In this document: in pieces, positions 53,301-61,615 of the stretch
Layout: each line of letters begins with the position of its first letter
Position numbering within the stretch: the stretch's first letter is position 1
Source of the DNA: Winogradskyella schleiferi
GTDB taxonomy: Bacteria > Bacteroidota > Bacteroidia > Flavobacteriales > Flavobacteriaceae
Length of the DNA stretch: 64,000 nucleotides
Direction of reading: 5' to 3'
Assembly (NCBI RefSeq): GCF_013394655.1
Contig: NZ_CP053351.1
Span: forward strand, 3,006,501 to 3,070,500
Translations under genes and position numbers: made by a program
The notes under the pieces: generated by a model
What the model was told of the DNA's origin: nothing
Databases searched by the model: none
What the model saw: only the letters and a program-made list of their open reading frames with translations

Positions 53301-56300
53301 GGTTTCAGTTATCGATGCTAACGAAGCTGGTAACAATGCGGTTGTAGAACTATGTTCTAATGATACAGCAATAGATTTATTCAACAGTTTAGGAGGAACT
53401 CCAGACGTTGGAGGAACTTGGGCGCCTGCACTAACAAGTGGCACAGGTGTTTTTGATCCAGCAACGGACGCTGCTGGAATTTATACCTATACCGTTTCTA
53501 ATAGTACCACTTTATGTCCTGATGATTCTGCTACAGTTATTGTAACTATTTTACTAGAACCTGACGCGGGAAACGACGGTACACTAAACCTATGTGGTTC
53601 AACGAATACAGTAGATTTATTTAATAGTCTTGCAGGAACACCCGAAACTGGTGGAACTTGGACCCCTACACTTACGAGTGGAACGGGAGATTTTAACCCA
53701 AATACAGATCCAGAAGGTATTTATACGTATACAGTAACCAATTCTTGTGGAACAAGTTCTGCTACTGTAACGGTTTCTTTATCTGATACAAATGATGCAG
53801 GAACTGACGGTATGCTCGATCTTTGTGCTACGGATGCAACTGTGGATTTATTCGAAAGTCTAGGTGGAACGCCAAATCTTGGCGGAACTTGGACACCTGC
53901 ACTGACAAGTGGAACTGGTATTTTTGATCCTATGGTTGATGCGGCTGGAATTTATAATTATACCGTTTCAAACGCTTCAACACCTTGTCCTGATGCATCT
54001 GCAACAGTTACGGTCTCAATTTTAGCAGGACCTGATGCAGGAAACGACGGCACACTAAATCTATGTGATTCAACAAATACAGTTAACTTATTCAATAGTC
54101 TTTCTGGTACACCTGAAACAGGTGGAACTTGGACTCCTACACTTACGAGTGGAACGGGAGTTTTTGACCCAAATACAGATCCAGAAGGTATTTATACGTA
54201 TACAGTAACCAATTCTTGTGGAACAAGTTCTGCTACTGTAACGGTTTCTTTATCTGATACAAATGATGCTGGAACTGACGGTACGCTCGACCTTTGTGCT
54301 ACGGATACAACTGTGGATTTATTCGACAGTTTAGGTGGAACGCCAAACGTTGGCGGAACATGGACACCTACACTGACAAGTGGCACTGGTATATTTGATC
54401 CTTCGGTTGACGCTAATGGTATTTATACTTATACCATTTCAAACGCTTCAACGCCTTGTCCTGATGCAATTGCAACAGTCACGGTCTCAATTTTAACTGG
54501 ACCAGACGCAGGAAACGACGGCACACTAAACTTATGTGATTCAACAAGTACAGTAGATTTATTTAATAGTCTTTCAGGAACACCTGAATCAGGCGGAACT
54601 TGGACACCTGCACTTATTAGTGGAACTGGAGTTTTCGATCCAACTACAGACCCAGAAGGGGTTTATACTTATACCTTAACCAATTCCTGTGGAACGAGTT
54701 CTGCAACAGTGACCGTCTCTTTATCGGATACAAATGATGCAGGAACCGATGGTACACTCAACCTTTGTACTACTGATGCAACACTCGACTTATTCAATAG
54801 TTTAGGTGGAACACCAGATGTTAGTGGAACTTGGACACCTGCACTTGCAAGTGGAACTGGTATTTTCGATCCTATGGTTGATGCTTCTGGAATCTATACG
54901 TATACAGTTTCAAGTGGAGCAACTGTTTGTCCTGATGCCACTGCAACAGTGACAGTTGCCGTCTCAGAAGTTCCGAATGCTGGCAATGACGGCGTACTGA
55001 ATTTATGTGGTAGTACAACAACTGTAAATTTATTTGATAGTCTTTCTGGATCACCTGATATTGGTGGAATATGGTCTCCTACGCTTACAAGTGGAACAGG
55101 GGTTTTTGATCCAAATACGGATCCTGAAGGTATTTACACTTATACATTAAACAATATATGCGGCAATAGCTCTGCAATCGTGACGGTTTCGTTATCTGAT
55201 ACAAATGATGCAGGAACCGATGGTTCAATTGAATTTTGTAGTACGGATGCCTCTGTGGATTTATTCAACAGTTTAGGAGGTACACCAGATGTTGGTGGAA
55301 CTTGGACACCTACACTCACCAGCGGAACAGGCGTTTTTGATCCAGCCGTTGATGCAGCCGGAATTTACAATTATACTTTAAGTAATTCTTGTGGTACTAC
55401 TGCTGCCCAAGTCACGGTTTCTATTTCAACAGCAAATGAAGCAGGAACTGATGGCGCAATAGAACTTTGTGCTACTGATGCCTCTGTAGATTTATTTGAT
55501 AGTTTAGGCGGAACACCTGATATTGGTGGAATTTGGACTCCTGAATTAGCAAGTACAACAGGAATTTTTGATCCTGCTATTGATGCAGCAGGAACGTATA
55601 CCTATACAGTTTCCAATGCTGGTACAACTTGCCCAGATGCCACTGCAGAAGTTGTGGTATCATTAGCCCAATCGCCTGATGCTGGTATTGATGGCGCATT
55701 GGACATCTGTTCAAGCGATTCAATAGTAGACTTAATAGATAGTTTAGGAGGAACACCGCAAACTGATGGAACATGGACGCCAACTTTAACAAGTGGTACA
55801 GGACTATTTGATCCTACAATTGATGCTGCTGGCGATTATATCTATACTATAAATAATTCATGTGGTACTAGTTCTGCAATGGTAAGCGTTACGATTTCTG
55901 TAGCCAATGATGCTGGTACTGATGGGTCAATTGAATTTTGTAGTAACGACGCTGCAACCGACTTATTCGACAGTTTAGGCGGAACACCAGAAACCAATGG
56001 AATTTGGTCTCCTGCATTAACCAGTGGAACTGGAGTTTTTGATCCTCTCGTTGATCCTGCCGGAACTTACACGTATACGGTTTCAGATGACACATCTTCT
56101 TGTCCTGATGTTACAGCTTTAGTCGAAGTTACGATTATTGCACCACCAATCGCTGGTATTGATGGTACTTTAAATATATGTATTGATGACACAGATCCTG
56201 TAGATTTAATTGACAGCCTTGGAGGTTTTCCAGACATAACCGGAACATGGACACCTGCATTAGCAAGCGGAACAGGTGTGTTTGACCCTACAGTTGATAG

Positions 56301-57228
56301 TGCAGGTGATTATACGTATACCGTAACGTCAACAGAATGTAACCTTACAGATGAAGCCATTATAACTGTTAACTTCATAGATTTACCTGATGTTACAGGC
56401 CTTACACTTACGGACGATAATATTTGCATAGGCGGAGACGCAATTATTAATATTACAGGAGCAAACCAATTGTTGGATGACGATTATACCATCGTGTATG
56501 AACTTAGTGATGCTAATTCATCTACAAATACAGTTTTAATTACTGTTGTAGGTGGAAATTCTTCATTTGTGGTACCTCAAAATTTATTACCGAATATAGG
56601 CACCACAAGAGTTACATTATTGGAAATTTTCTTTACAGGGCTAGCATGTGCTGGTGATACACAAAATGTTGTTCCGATTAAAATTTTGGTAGAAGATCCT
56701 CCAACACCTCAAATCATCAATAATGGTGCAGAGTTTTGTATTGAGGACAATGCTACTATAGATGATTTAACCAATAACATTGTAGATCTAGATGCTATTG
56801 TTTGGTACGACCAACCGCAAGGTGGTATTGCCTATAATGGTTCAGAAATTCTTCAACACAACGAAGTTTATTATGCATCAATCCTTACTGAAAATGGTTG
56901 TGAAAGCACAACAAGACTTGAAGTGACCATAAATCTTATTGAATGTATTGGTAGCCTTTTAATACCTGATGGTTTTTCTCCAAATAACGATGGTGTCAAT
57001 GATACTTTTGATATATTATTTTTAGAAGATCTTTATCCTAACTTTAAAGTAAGCGTTTATAATAGATATGGCAACATCCTTTACGAAGGGGTTAAAGATT
57101 CTCCTCAGTGGGATGGAACTTGGAAAAACAACACCACTGTTCTACCTGTTGGCGTCTATTTTTATATCATAGAATTTAATGATGGAGAAACTGAACCTGT
57201 ACAAGGCAGAGTTTATCTAAGTAGATAA
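50386..57228 (+). CDS. giant T9SS type B surface adhesin with 22 repeats
   Basis: The 2280-residue protein has a signal peptide (about 1-31, ends STYAQ), three Ig-like modules (32-265), a block of 22 repeats of 77-80 residues (about 267-2003), a further Ig-like module (about 2115-2185) and a gliding-motility/T9SS type B C-terminal domain (DGFSPNNDGVNDTF ... PVGVYFYIIEF). Each repeat has two cysteines and the words LGGTPE.GG.W.P.L.SGTG and YTYTV. Type B substrates are exported with PorP/SprF-like partners, encoded next. It should be displayed on the surface, as SprB-type adhesins are. Confidence 0.93.
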   Translation: MKAKQHRFKCYPILVTFILILITCGSTSTYAQCPTVTNNSQTFCDIQSILVGDLQATDNGGGIVWYETATSTTPLPNSASLISGEDYYADDNTGTCGPRARVDITIYGPPVGSPFQGVCLDDPTLATVASLEAIGNDVQWYLSPSGGTPLNDTDILMDDTLYYADQASLDGSCRTSRLTVLVNVGATPMPIGDMIQNFCSAPGSVPTVGDLVASGNNNWYISLFSAFPLPANTPLINGQTYYGTTLDPPCESTARLMVVVILDIGPNAGEDGILDICDNNLGTTFDLFTSLGGTPDAGGSWSPSLNSGTGVYDPNIDPTGDYTYTVVSGNSCPDESAKVTVSIIPEPNAGTNGTSNLCNNNGPVDLFLSLGGTPEIGGVWSPALASGTGIFDPALDADGIYTYTVTGTAPCPDASATVDVSVTTFNDAGEDGTIDICDNNGTIDLFDSLGGTPDTGGIWSPSLNSGTGIFDPLVDSAGNYTYSFTGNAPCPDESATVAVTVVPLPIAGSDGSLTICSNDFALVDLFDSLGGTPEVGGTWTPALNSGTGIFNPSIDTAGIYTYTISGTPPCSDVSAEVNVVVIEAPDAGIDAVVDICDNEGTINLFDALEGTPEVGGTWTPALASGTNIFDPLVDADGTYTYTVTGTSPCADATATVTISIIPFQNAGSDGSLTVCSNDGAIDLFDSLGGTPETGGTWTPSLTSGTGLFDPSIDTAGTYTYTTSGTGPCSDDTAIVEVSIEIAPNAGMDGVENICSNNGTFDLFDSLSGTPDVGGTWTPALTSGTGIFDPLVDADGTYTYTVTGTSPCADDTATVNITVSPFQEAGIDGSVTVCTDDGTIDLFDSLGGTPETGGIWTPTLTSGTGIFDPLVDTAGTYTYTISGTGTCIDDSATVIVSIETAPDAGLDGMLTLCSLNSSADLFNSLGGMPETGGTWSPALTSGTGVFDASLDPEGVYTYTINSALCGNSSATVTVSVIDANEAGNNAVVELCSNDTAIDLFNSLGGTPDVGGTWAPALTSGTGVFDPATDAAGIYTYTVSNSTTLCPDDSATVIVTILLEPDAGNDGTLNLCGSTNTVDLFNSLAGTPETGGTWTPTLTSGTGDFNPNTDPEGIYTYTVTNSCGTSSATVTVSLSDTNDAGTDGMLDLCATDATVDLFESLGGTPNLGGTWTPALTSGTGIFDPMVDAAGIYNYTVSNASTPCPDASATVTVSILAGPDAGNDGTLNLCDSTNTVNLFNSLSGTPETGGTWTPTLTSGTGVFDPNTDPEGIYTYTVTNSCGTSSATVTVSLSDTNDAGTDGTLDLCATDTTVDLFDSLGGTPNVGGTWTPTLTSGTGIFDPSVDANGIYTYTISNASTPCPDAIATVTVSILTGPDAGNDGTLNLCDSTSTVDLFNSLSGTPESGGTWTPALISGTGVFDPTTDPEGVYTYTLTNSCGTSSATVTVSLSDTNDAGTDGTLNLCTTDATLDLFNSLGGTPDVSGTWTPALASGTGIFDPMVDASGIYTYTVSSGATVCPDATATVTVAVSEVPNAGNDGVLNLCGSTTTVNLFDSLSGSPDIGGIWSPTLTSGTGVFDPNTDPEGIYTYTLNNICGNSSAIVTVSLSDTNDAGTDGSIEFCSTDASVDLFNSLGGTPDVGGTWTPTLTSGTGVFDPAVDAAGIYNYTLSNSCGTTAAQVTVSISTANEAGTDGAIELCATDASVDLFDSLGGTPDIGGIWTPELASTTGIFDPAIDAAGTYTYTVSNAGTTCPDATAEVVVSLAQSPDAGIDGALDICSSDSIVDLIDSLGGTPQTDGTWTPTLTSGTGLFDPTIDAAGDYIYTINNSCGTSSAMVSVTISVANDAGTDGSIEFCSNDAATDLFDSLGGTPETNGIWSPALTSGTGVFDPLVDPAGTYTYTVSDDTSSCPDVTALVEVTIIAPPIAGIDGTLNICIDDTDPVDLIDSLGGFPDITGTWTPALASGTGVFDPTVDSAGDYTYTVTSTECNLTDEAIITVNFIDLPDVTGLTLTDDNICIGGDAIINITGANQLLDDDYTIVYELSDANSSTNTVLITVVGGNSSFVVPQNLLPNIGTTRVTLLEIFFTGLACAGDTQNVVPIKILVEDPPTPQIINNGAEFCIEDNATIDDLTNNIVDLDAIVWYDQPQGGIAYNGSEILQHNEVYYASILTENGCESTTRLEVTINLIECIGSLLIPDGFSPNNDGVNDTFDILFLEDLYPNFKVSVYNRYGNILYEGVKDSPQWDGTWKNNTTVLPVGVYFYIIEFNDGETEPVQGRVYLSR
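51184..56395 (+). repeat. 22 tandem coding repeats, with a 471-bp two-unit period in the middle
   Basis: Units are about 231-240 bp. From 53563 to 54975 the pattern is pairs: units alternate between a LNLC..STNTVDLFNSL type and a LDLCATD..VDLF type, at an exact 471-bp period repeated three times (starts 53563, 54034, 54505, next 54976). Bases 53696-53798 are identical to 54167-54269. That is recent two-unit amplification. Confidence 0.9.
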
Positions 57229-57243
57229 ATACGACCTATTAAA

Positions 57244-58182
57244 ATGATTAATAAAATAACAACATATTACATTACTATATTGATTCTCTTGTTTGGATTA
57301 ATATCGCATGCTCAGCAAGATCCGCAATACACCCAATATATGTATAATATGAGTGTCATAAATCCTGCTTATGCTACTGACGACAATACCATGATGAATC
57401 TTGGTTTGCTTTATCGTACACAATGGGCACGATCTATTGGAGGACCGACGACAGCTTCCTATTTTTTGCACTCTACCATTACAAACCGTATGGAAGGCGG
57501 AATATCTATAGTCCATGACGAAATTGGCGATATTGTTAAACAAACGAGCGCTTATGCAGATATTGCATATGTGCTTCCCATTGGTACTGAAACTAAATTA
57601 TCTTTTGGAGTAAAAGCTGGTGCCACAATTTTTGACACTAACTTTGATGGATTTGTATATTCTGATCCAGAACCAGATCAAGCTTTTGCAGAAAATATTA
57701 GCCGAACCTTTCCAAATATTGGCGCTGGATTATTTCTTTTCTCGGAGCATTATTACATTGGTTTTTCTGCACCAAATTTATTGGAAACAAAACATCTTGA
57801 AGAAGATAGTGGCATCGTAACCCAAGGTTCTGAAAACATTCACTTTTTCTTTACGGGTGGTTATGTTTTTGATTTGAGTGATAAATTTAAACTTAAACCT
57901 TCCATTATGACGAAATACGTTAATGGCGCCCCTTTATCGTTGGATTTAAATGCTAATATTAGATATGATAATGCTGTAGAGTTTGGTTTAGGTTATCGTT
58001 TTGATGATTCTTATACTGGTATGGTTAATTTTTCGATGACCGATGCGATTCGTATTGGTTATGCTTACGACCATACCATATCTAATTTAGGTCGATTTAA
58101 TTCTGGATCACACGAAATAATGCTATTATTTAATATTGGAAGTTCCAGAAAAGGCTTCGACAAGTCGCCAAGATTTTTCTAA
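57244..58182 (+). CDS. PorP/SprF family outer-membrane protein
   Basis: The 312-residue barrel protein has a signal peptide (1-23, ends SHAQ) and the family start QQDPQYTQYMYNMSVINPAYA. PorP/SprF proteins take part in type IX secretion and surface anchoring of type B substrates such as SprB. It follows the adhesin after 15 bp and precedes the OmpA gene by 10 bp, so the three form an operon. Confidence 0.95.
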   Translation: MINKITTYYITILILLFGLISHAQQDPQYTQYMYNMSVINPAYATDDNTMMNLGLLYRTQWARSIGGPTTASYFLHSTITNRMEGGISIVHDEIGDIVKQTSAYADIAYVLPIGTETKLSFGVKAGATIFDTNFDGFVYSDPEPDQAFAENISRTFPNIGAGLFLFSEHYYIGFSAPNLLETKHLEEDSGIVTQGSENIHFFFTGGYVFDLSDKFKLKPSIMTKYVNGAPLSLDLNANIRYDNAVEFGLGYRFDDSYTGMVNFSMTDAIRIGYAYDHTISNLGRFNSGSHEIMLLFNIGSSRKGFDKSPRFF

Positions 58183-58192
58183 TTGAAGACAA

Positions 58193-60076
58193 ATGAAAAC
58201 GTTTAAACTATATTTCTTATTTGCCATTTTAACATGGGGAAGCTTATGTTTTTCCCAATCCAATAAAGCAGATGATCTGTATGAAAACAGAGCCTATGTC
58301 GAAGCTGCTGAGATTTATTCGCAACTTCCAAAAACGGCTGCTAATTTAGAGAAGTTAGGCGACTGCTATTATTACAATTCTGAATTTGAAAGTGCTTACA
58401 GAGCATACAAACAGGTGTATGATTTAAAAGGGGACTTTGAAGAATTAACTGAGGATTTTTATTTTAAATATTTTGATGTCTTGAAAGGCACTAAAAATTA
58501 TAAGGAAGCAGATGAAATTTCAACACTGCACTTAAATAATCCTATAAATACAGACAACTTTAAATCCTTATTAAATCGGATTATCCCATACAAATATGAA
58601 CTGGAAAGTTTAACAGGTGATGTTGGTGGTTCTAATTTTGGAGTTGGTATTTATGGCGATAAAATTGTTTTTGCTTCTACTAAAAACTTAAAAAACCCAA
58701 ACTACCAATGGAATGGGAAGCCTTATTTAGATTTATATGAAGCTACAGTTTCAACAGGAGAAACTATGGCTTTGGATAGTATAGAACCTTTCAACAAGAA
58801 AATAAACACGTCTCAACAACACGAAAGTAATGCTGTATTTACAAAAGATGGCAAAACCATGTATTTTTCCAGAAACCTCAAAAAACGTATTGATTTGGAT
58901 TCTACAAAAATTGCAGTTGTCAGTATTTTTAAAGCCGAATTGGTTGATGATGAATGGACGAACGTAGAAGCTGTACCTTTTTCTAGTGACACCTACTCTA
59001 CTATGCATCCTGCATTAAATAACGATGAAACCAAACTGTATTTTTCTAGTGATATGCCAAATTCCTTAGGATCTTTCGATATTTTTTATGTAGATATTTT
59101 CGATGGAAACATTTATGGACAACCCATTAATCTAGGTGCAAATATAAATACAGTTCGACGAGAGCAATTTCCATTTGTAGCTAAAGACAGCACACTGTAT
59201 TATGCCTCCAATGGTAAACCTGGTTTTGGTGGTTTAGATTTGTTTTCAAGTAGTGTGAACAACGATAAGTATTTAGACGCTTTAAATATGGGAGAATCCA
59301 TTAATAGTGAAAAGGATGATTTTGCGTTTGTGGTTATTGACTCTTTAAACACAGGCTATTTGTCTTCTAATCGTTCTGGAGTTGATAATATCTATACCTT
59401 CAAACGTATTGAAAATGAAAGAAGCTATTATATAGAAGGGTTGGTTACAGATAAAGTTACTGGCGAAATCTTACCTAATACCACAGTTACATTATTTGAT
59501 GACGATGGCAATGTAGTGGCAGAGCAACTTGTGGGAGAAGATGGTAAATACAAGTTAAGCACTCAACCTAACCAAAAGTATTCAGTTGAAGGTTTTCAGC
59601 CTAAATATATTCCTCAAGTTGAGTTTTTTGACACTAATGACAAAGGCAACATCGAATTTAACATTGAATTGGAAATTGAATCCTATAAAGATGCCGAAGA
59701 AATAGTCACTGAGGATACAGAAGGCAACACCTATATTGAATTAGAAAATATTTATTTCGACTTCGCCAAATGGGATATTAAAGAACAAGCAGCTAAAACC
59801 TTAGATGTATTAGTGGCTTTACTTAAAAAATATCCTAGAATGGAAATACAACTTGGCGCACATACAGATTCTAGAGCCAGTTATGAATTTAACATGGATC
59901 TTTCTGAAAAACGGGCACGTGCGACACTAGAATATATGGTACAAAACGGTATTTCTAGAGCACGATTAACATCTAAAGGTTTTGGAGAAACTAAACCGTT
60001 GGTGCCTTGTGGTGATAACTGTACTGAAACAGAGTTTTCAATTAACAGACGATGTGAATTTATAATTTTACGTTAA
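58193..60076 (+). CDS. OmpA-family protein with TPR, WD40-like and regulatory domains
   Basis: The 627-residue protein has a signal peptide (1-20), a TPR-like helical part (25-110), a beta-propeller-like PD40 region (about 140-400; NAVFTKDGKTMYFSRN and LYFSSDMPNSLGSFDIFYVD), a carboxypeptidase-regulatory-like Ig domain (about 420-500) and a C-terminal OmpA domain (510-627; LGAHTDSRASYEFNMDLSEK and RVSKGFGE-type motif) that binds peptidoglycan. Such proteins tether T9SS-linked outer-membrane partners to the wall. Third gene of the adhesin operon. Confidence 0.92.
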   Translation: MKTFKLYFLFAILTWGSLCFSQSNKADDLYENRAYVEAAEIYSQLPKTAANLEKLGDCYYYNSEFESAYRAYKQVYDLKGDFEELTEDFYFKYFDVLKGTKNYKEADEISTLHLNNPINTDNFKSLLNRIIPYKYELESLTGDVGGSNFGVGIYGDKIVFASTKNLKNPNYQWNGKPYLDLYEATVSTGETMALDSIEPFNKKINTSQQHESNAVFTKDGKTMYFSRNLKKRIDLDSTKIAVVSIFKAELVDDEWTNVEAVPFSSDTYSTMHPALNNDETKLYFSSDMPNSLGSFDIFYVDIFDGNIYGQPINLGANINTVRREQFPFVAKDSTLYYASNGKPGFGGLDLFSSSVNNDKYLDALNMGESINSEKDDFAFVVIDSLNTGYLSSNRSGVDNIYTFKRIENERSYYIEGLVTDKVTGEILPNTTVTLFDDDGNVVAEQLVGEDGKYKLSTQPNQKYSVEGFQPKYIPQVEFFDTNDKGNIEFNIELEIESYKDAEEIVTEDTEGNTYIELENIYFDFAKWDIKEQAAKTLDVLVALLKKYPRMEIQLGAHTDSRASYEFNMDLSEKRARATLEYMVQNGISRARLTSKGFGETKPLVPCGDNCTETEFSINRRCEFIILR

Positions 60077-60100
60077 CCCATTTTGTAATTGCAAAATAGT

Positions 60101-60601
60101 ATGTCACTTCCCAATGAAATCGTTTTAAGACCTCGCTTTAAATTTGAAGTGCCTACTCATAACGAAACACTTTTGGAAAGCTTTGAAGAAAGGAAATCTC
60201 ATCAAACGGAATTTATCGTTTCTAGAATTGACGATCACGTTTTTATTAAATTCCCTAAAAAAGATCAGCACTTTTGGTCGCCACAGCTACATTTGGAAAT
60301 CAACGAAGAAGGCAGTGACAAATCCATAGTTCATGGTTTATTTGGGCCTAAACCAACTGTTTGGACGCTGTTTATGTTTTTACATTTTATAGTTGCAGGC
60401 CTATTTTTTGGCTTCGGAATTTGGGCTTATACCAATGCAACTTTAAATGATTCTTATGCCATACAATTGTCCCTTACCCTTTTTATGGTTGTAATCTGGT
60501 TTGTATTGTACTTTGCCGGAAGAATTGGACGCTCTAAAGGAAAACCAGAAATGTATAAGCTGCATGGCTTTATGGAAGAAACACTTAGAACTTATCGTTG
60601 A
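60101..60601 (+). CDS. two-span membrane protein of unknown function
   Basis: The 166-residue product has a soluble N-terminal part (1-90, beta-rich, with a conserved-looking KFPKKDQHFWSPQLHLEI) and two hydrophobic segments (about 95-118 and 128-146), then a basic tail. I start at ATG 60101; an upstream TTG would add four residues. It is often seen beside era in flavobacteria, but its job is unknown. Its 3' end overlaps the era stop by 10 bp (convergent). Confidence 0.75.
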   Translation: MSLPNEIVLRPRFKFEVPTHNETLLESFEERKSHQTEFIVSRIDDHVFIKFPKKDQHFWSPQLHLEINEEGSDKSIVHGLFGPKPTVWTLFMFLHFIVAGLFFGFGIWAYTNATLNDSYAIQLSLTLFMVVIWFVLYFAGRIGRSKGKPEMYKLHGFMEETLRTYR

Positions 60602-61473
60602 TTATACCCAAAACGCTTCAACTGATTCTGATTGCTCCTCCAGTTTTTATTCACTTTCACATACAGTTCCAGATGCACTTGCTTTCCGAAGAACTTTTCC
60701 AAATCTTTTCGTGCTTCTACGCCGACACGTTTTAAGGCAAATCCTTTATGACCAATGATAATTCCTTTTTGGGTTTCACGTTCAACCATAATTACGGACC
60801 GCATTCTAATGATGTTTTCTTCTTCAAAAAATTCTTCCGTATCTACCTCAACGGCATATGGAATCTCTTTTTTGTAGTGCATCAAGATTTTTTCCCTAAT
60901 GGCTTCGTTTACAAAAAAACGTTCTGGTTTATCCGTTAATTGATCTTTTGGGTAAAATGCTGGAGACTCTGGTAATAATTCTATGATTCTATTAAATACA
61001 TTCTGAATATTAAAGCCTTCAGTTGCAGAAATAGGAAAGAATTCCGCATTTGGAACTTTGGTTTGCCATAATTCTGATTGTTCCTCTAACTGTTCTTGAT
61101 TGGATTTGTCAATCTTATTCAACAACAACAACACAGGAATCTTTGAATTGGTAATCTTATTGAAAAACGCTTCGTCTTTTAATTCCTTCTCTCCTATCTC
61201 AACCATGTAAATCAAAACATCGGCATCGTCAAAAGCGGACTTTACAAAATCCATCATAGATTCTTGTAATTCATAAGCTGGTTTAATGATGCCTGGCGTA
61301 TCACTTAATATCATCTGGAAATCCTCCCCATTCACAATCCCTAAAATTCGGTGTCTAGTCGTTTGTGCTTTGGATGTAATTATCGATAATTTTTCACCAA
61401 TAAACGCATTCATCAACGTGGATTTACCTACGTTAGGATTACCAATAATATTTACAAAACCTGCTTTGTGCAT
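60592..61473 (-). CDS. era: GTPase Era
   Basis: The 293-residue protein has the Era GTPase domain (GNPNVGKST at 10-18, DTPG, NKID) and a C-terminal KH domain (VIMVERETQKGIIIGHKG). It binds the 3' end of 16S rRNA during 30S assembly. The start at 61473 begins directly with the GTPase; a longer frame adds six residues. Convergent with the upstream membrane protein. Confidence 0.97.
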   Translation of the reverse strand: MHKAGFVNIIGNPNVGKSTLMNAFIGEKLSIITSKAQTTRHRILGIVNGEDFQMILSDTPGIIKPAYELQESMMDFVKSAFDDADVLIYMVEIGEKELKDEAFFNKITNSKIPVLLLLNKIDKSNQEQLEEQSELWQTKVPNAEFFPISATEGFNIQNVFNRIIELLPESPAFYPKDQLTDKPERFFVNEAIREKILMHYKKEIPYAVEVDTEEFFEEENIIRMRSVIMVERETQKGIIIGHKGFALKRVGVEARKDLEKFFGKQVHLELYVKVNKNWRSNQNQLKRFGYNQR

Positions 61474-61581
61474 CTTTAAATTTTTATACAAAGTTACAAT
61501 CTTTAATGTATTATCTCATAAAAGAAAAAAAATACACGTTTAGACATGATAAAAATCACAATTAAATTGTGGCTGATTTTT

Positions 61582-61589
61582 TAATTTTG
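61582..61589 (+). promoter_or_regulatory. candidate -7 box for fhs
   Basis: TAATTTTG matches TAnnTTTG, 26 nt before the fhs ATG. Confidence 0.45.
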
Positions 61590-61615
61590 ATAACTGACTA
61601 AACACTAATCTTATT

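Noticed and set aside
51354..56095. Many antisense frames inside the adhesin gene
   Set aside because: They recur at the repeat period because the sense repeats are periodic; composition is a mirror of the coding repeats.
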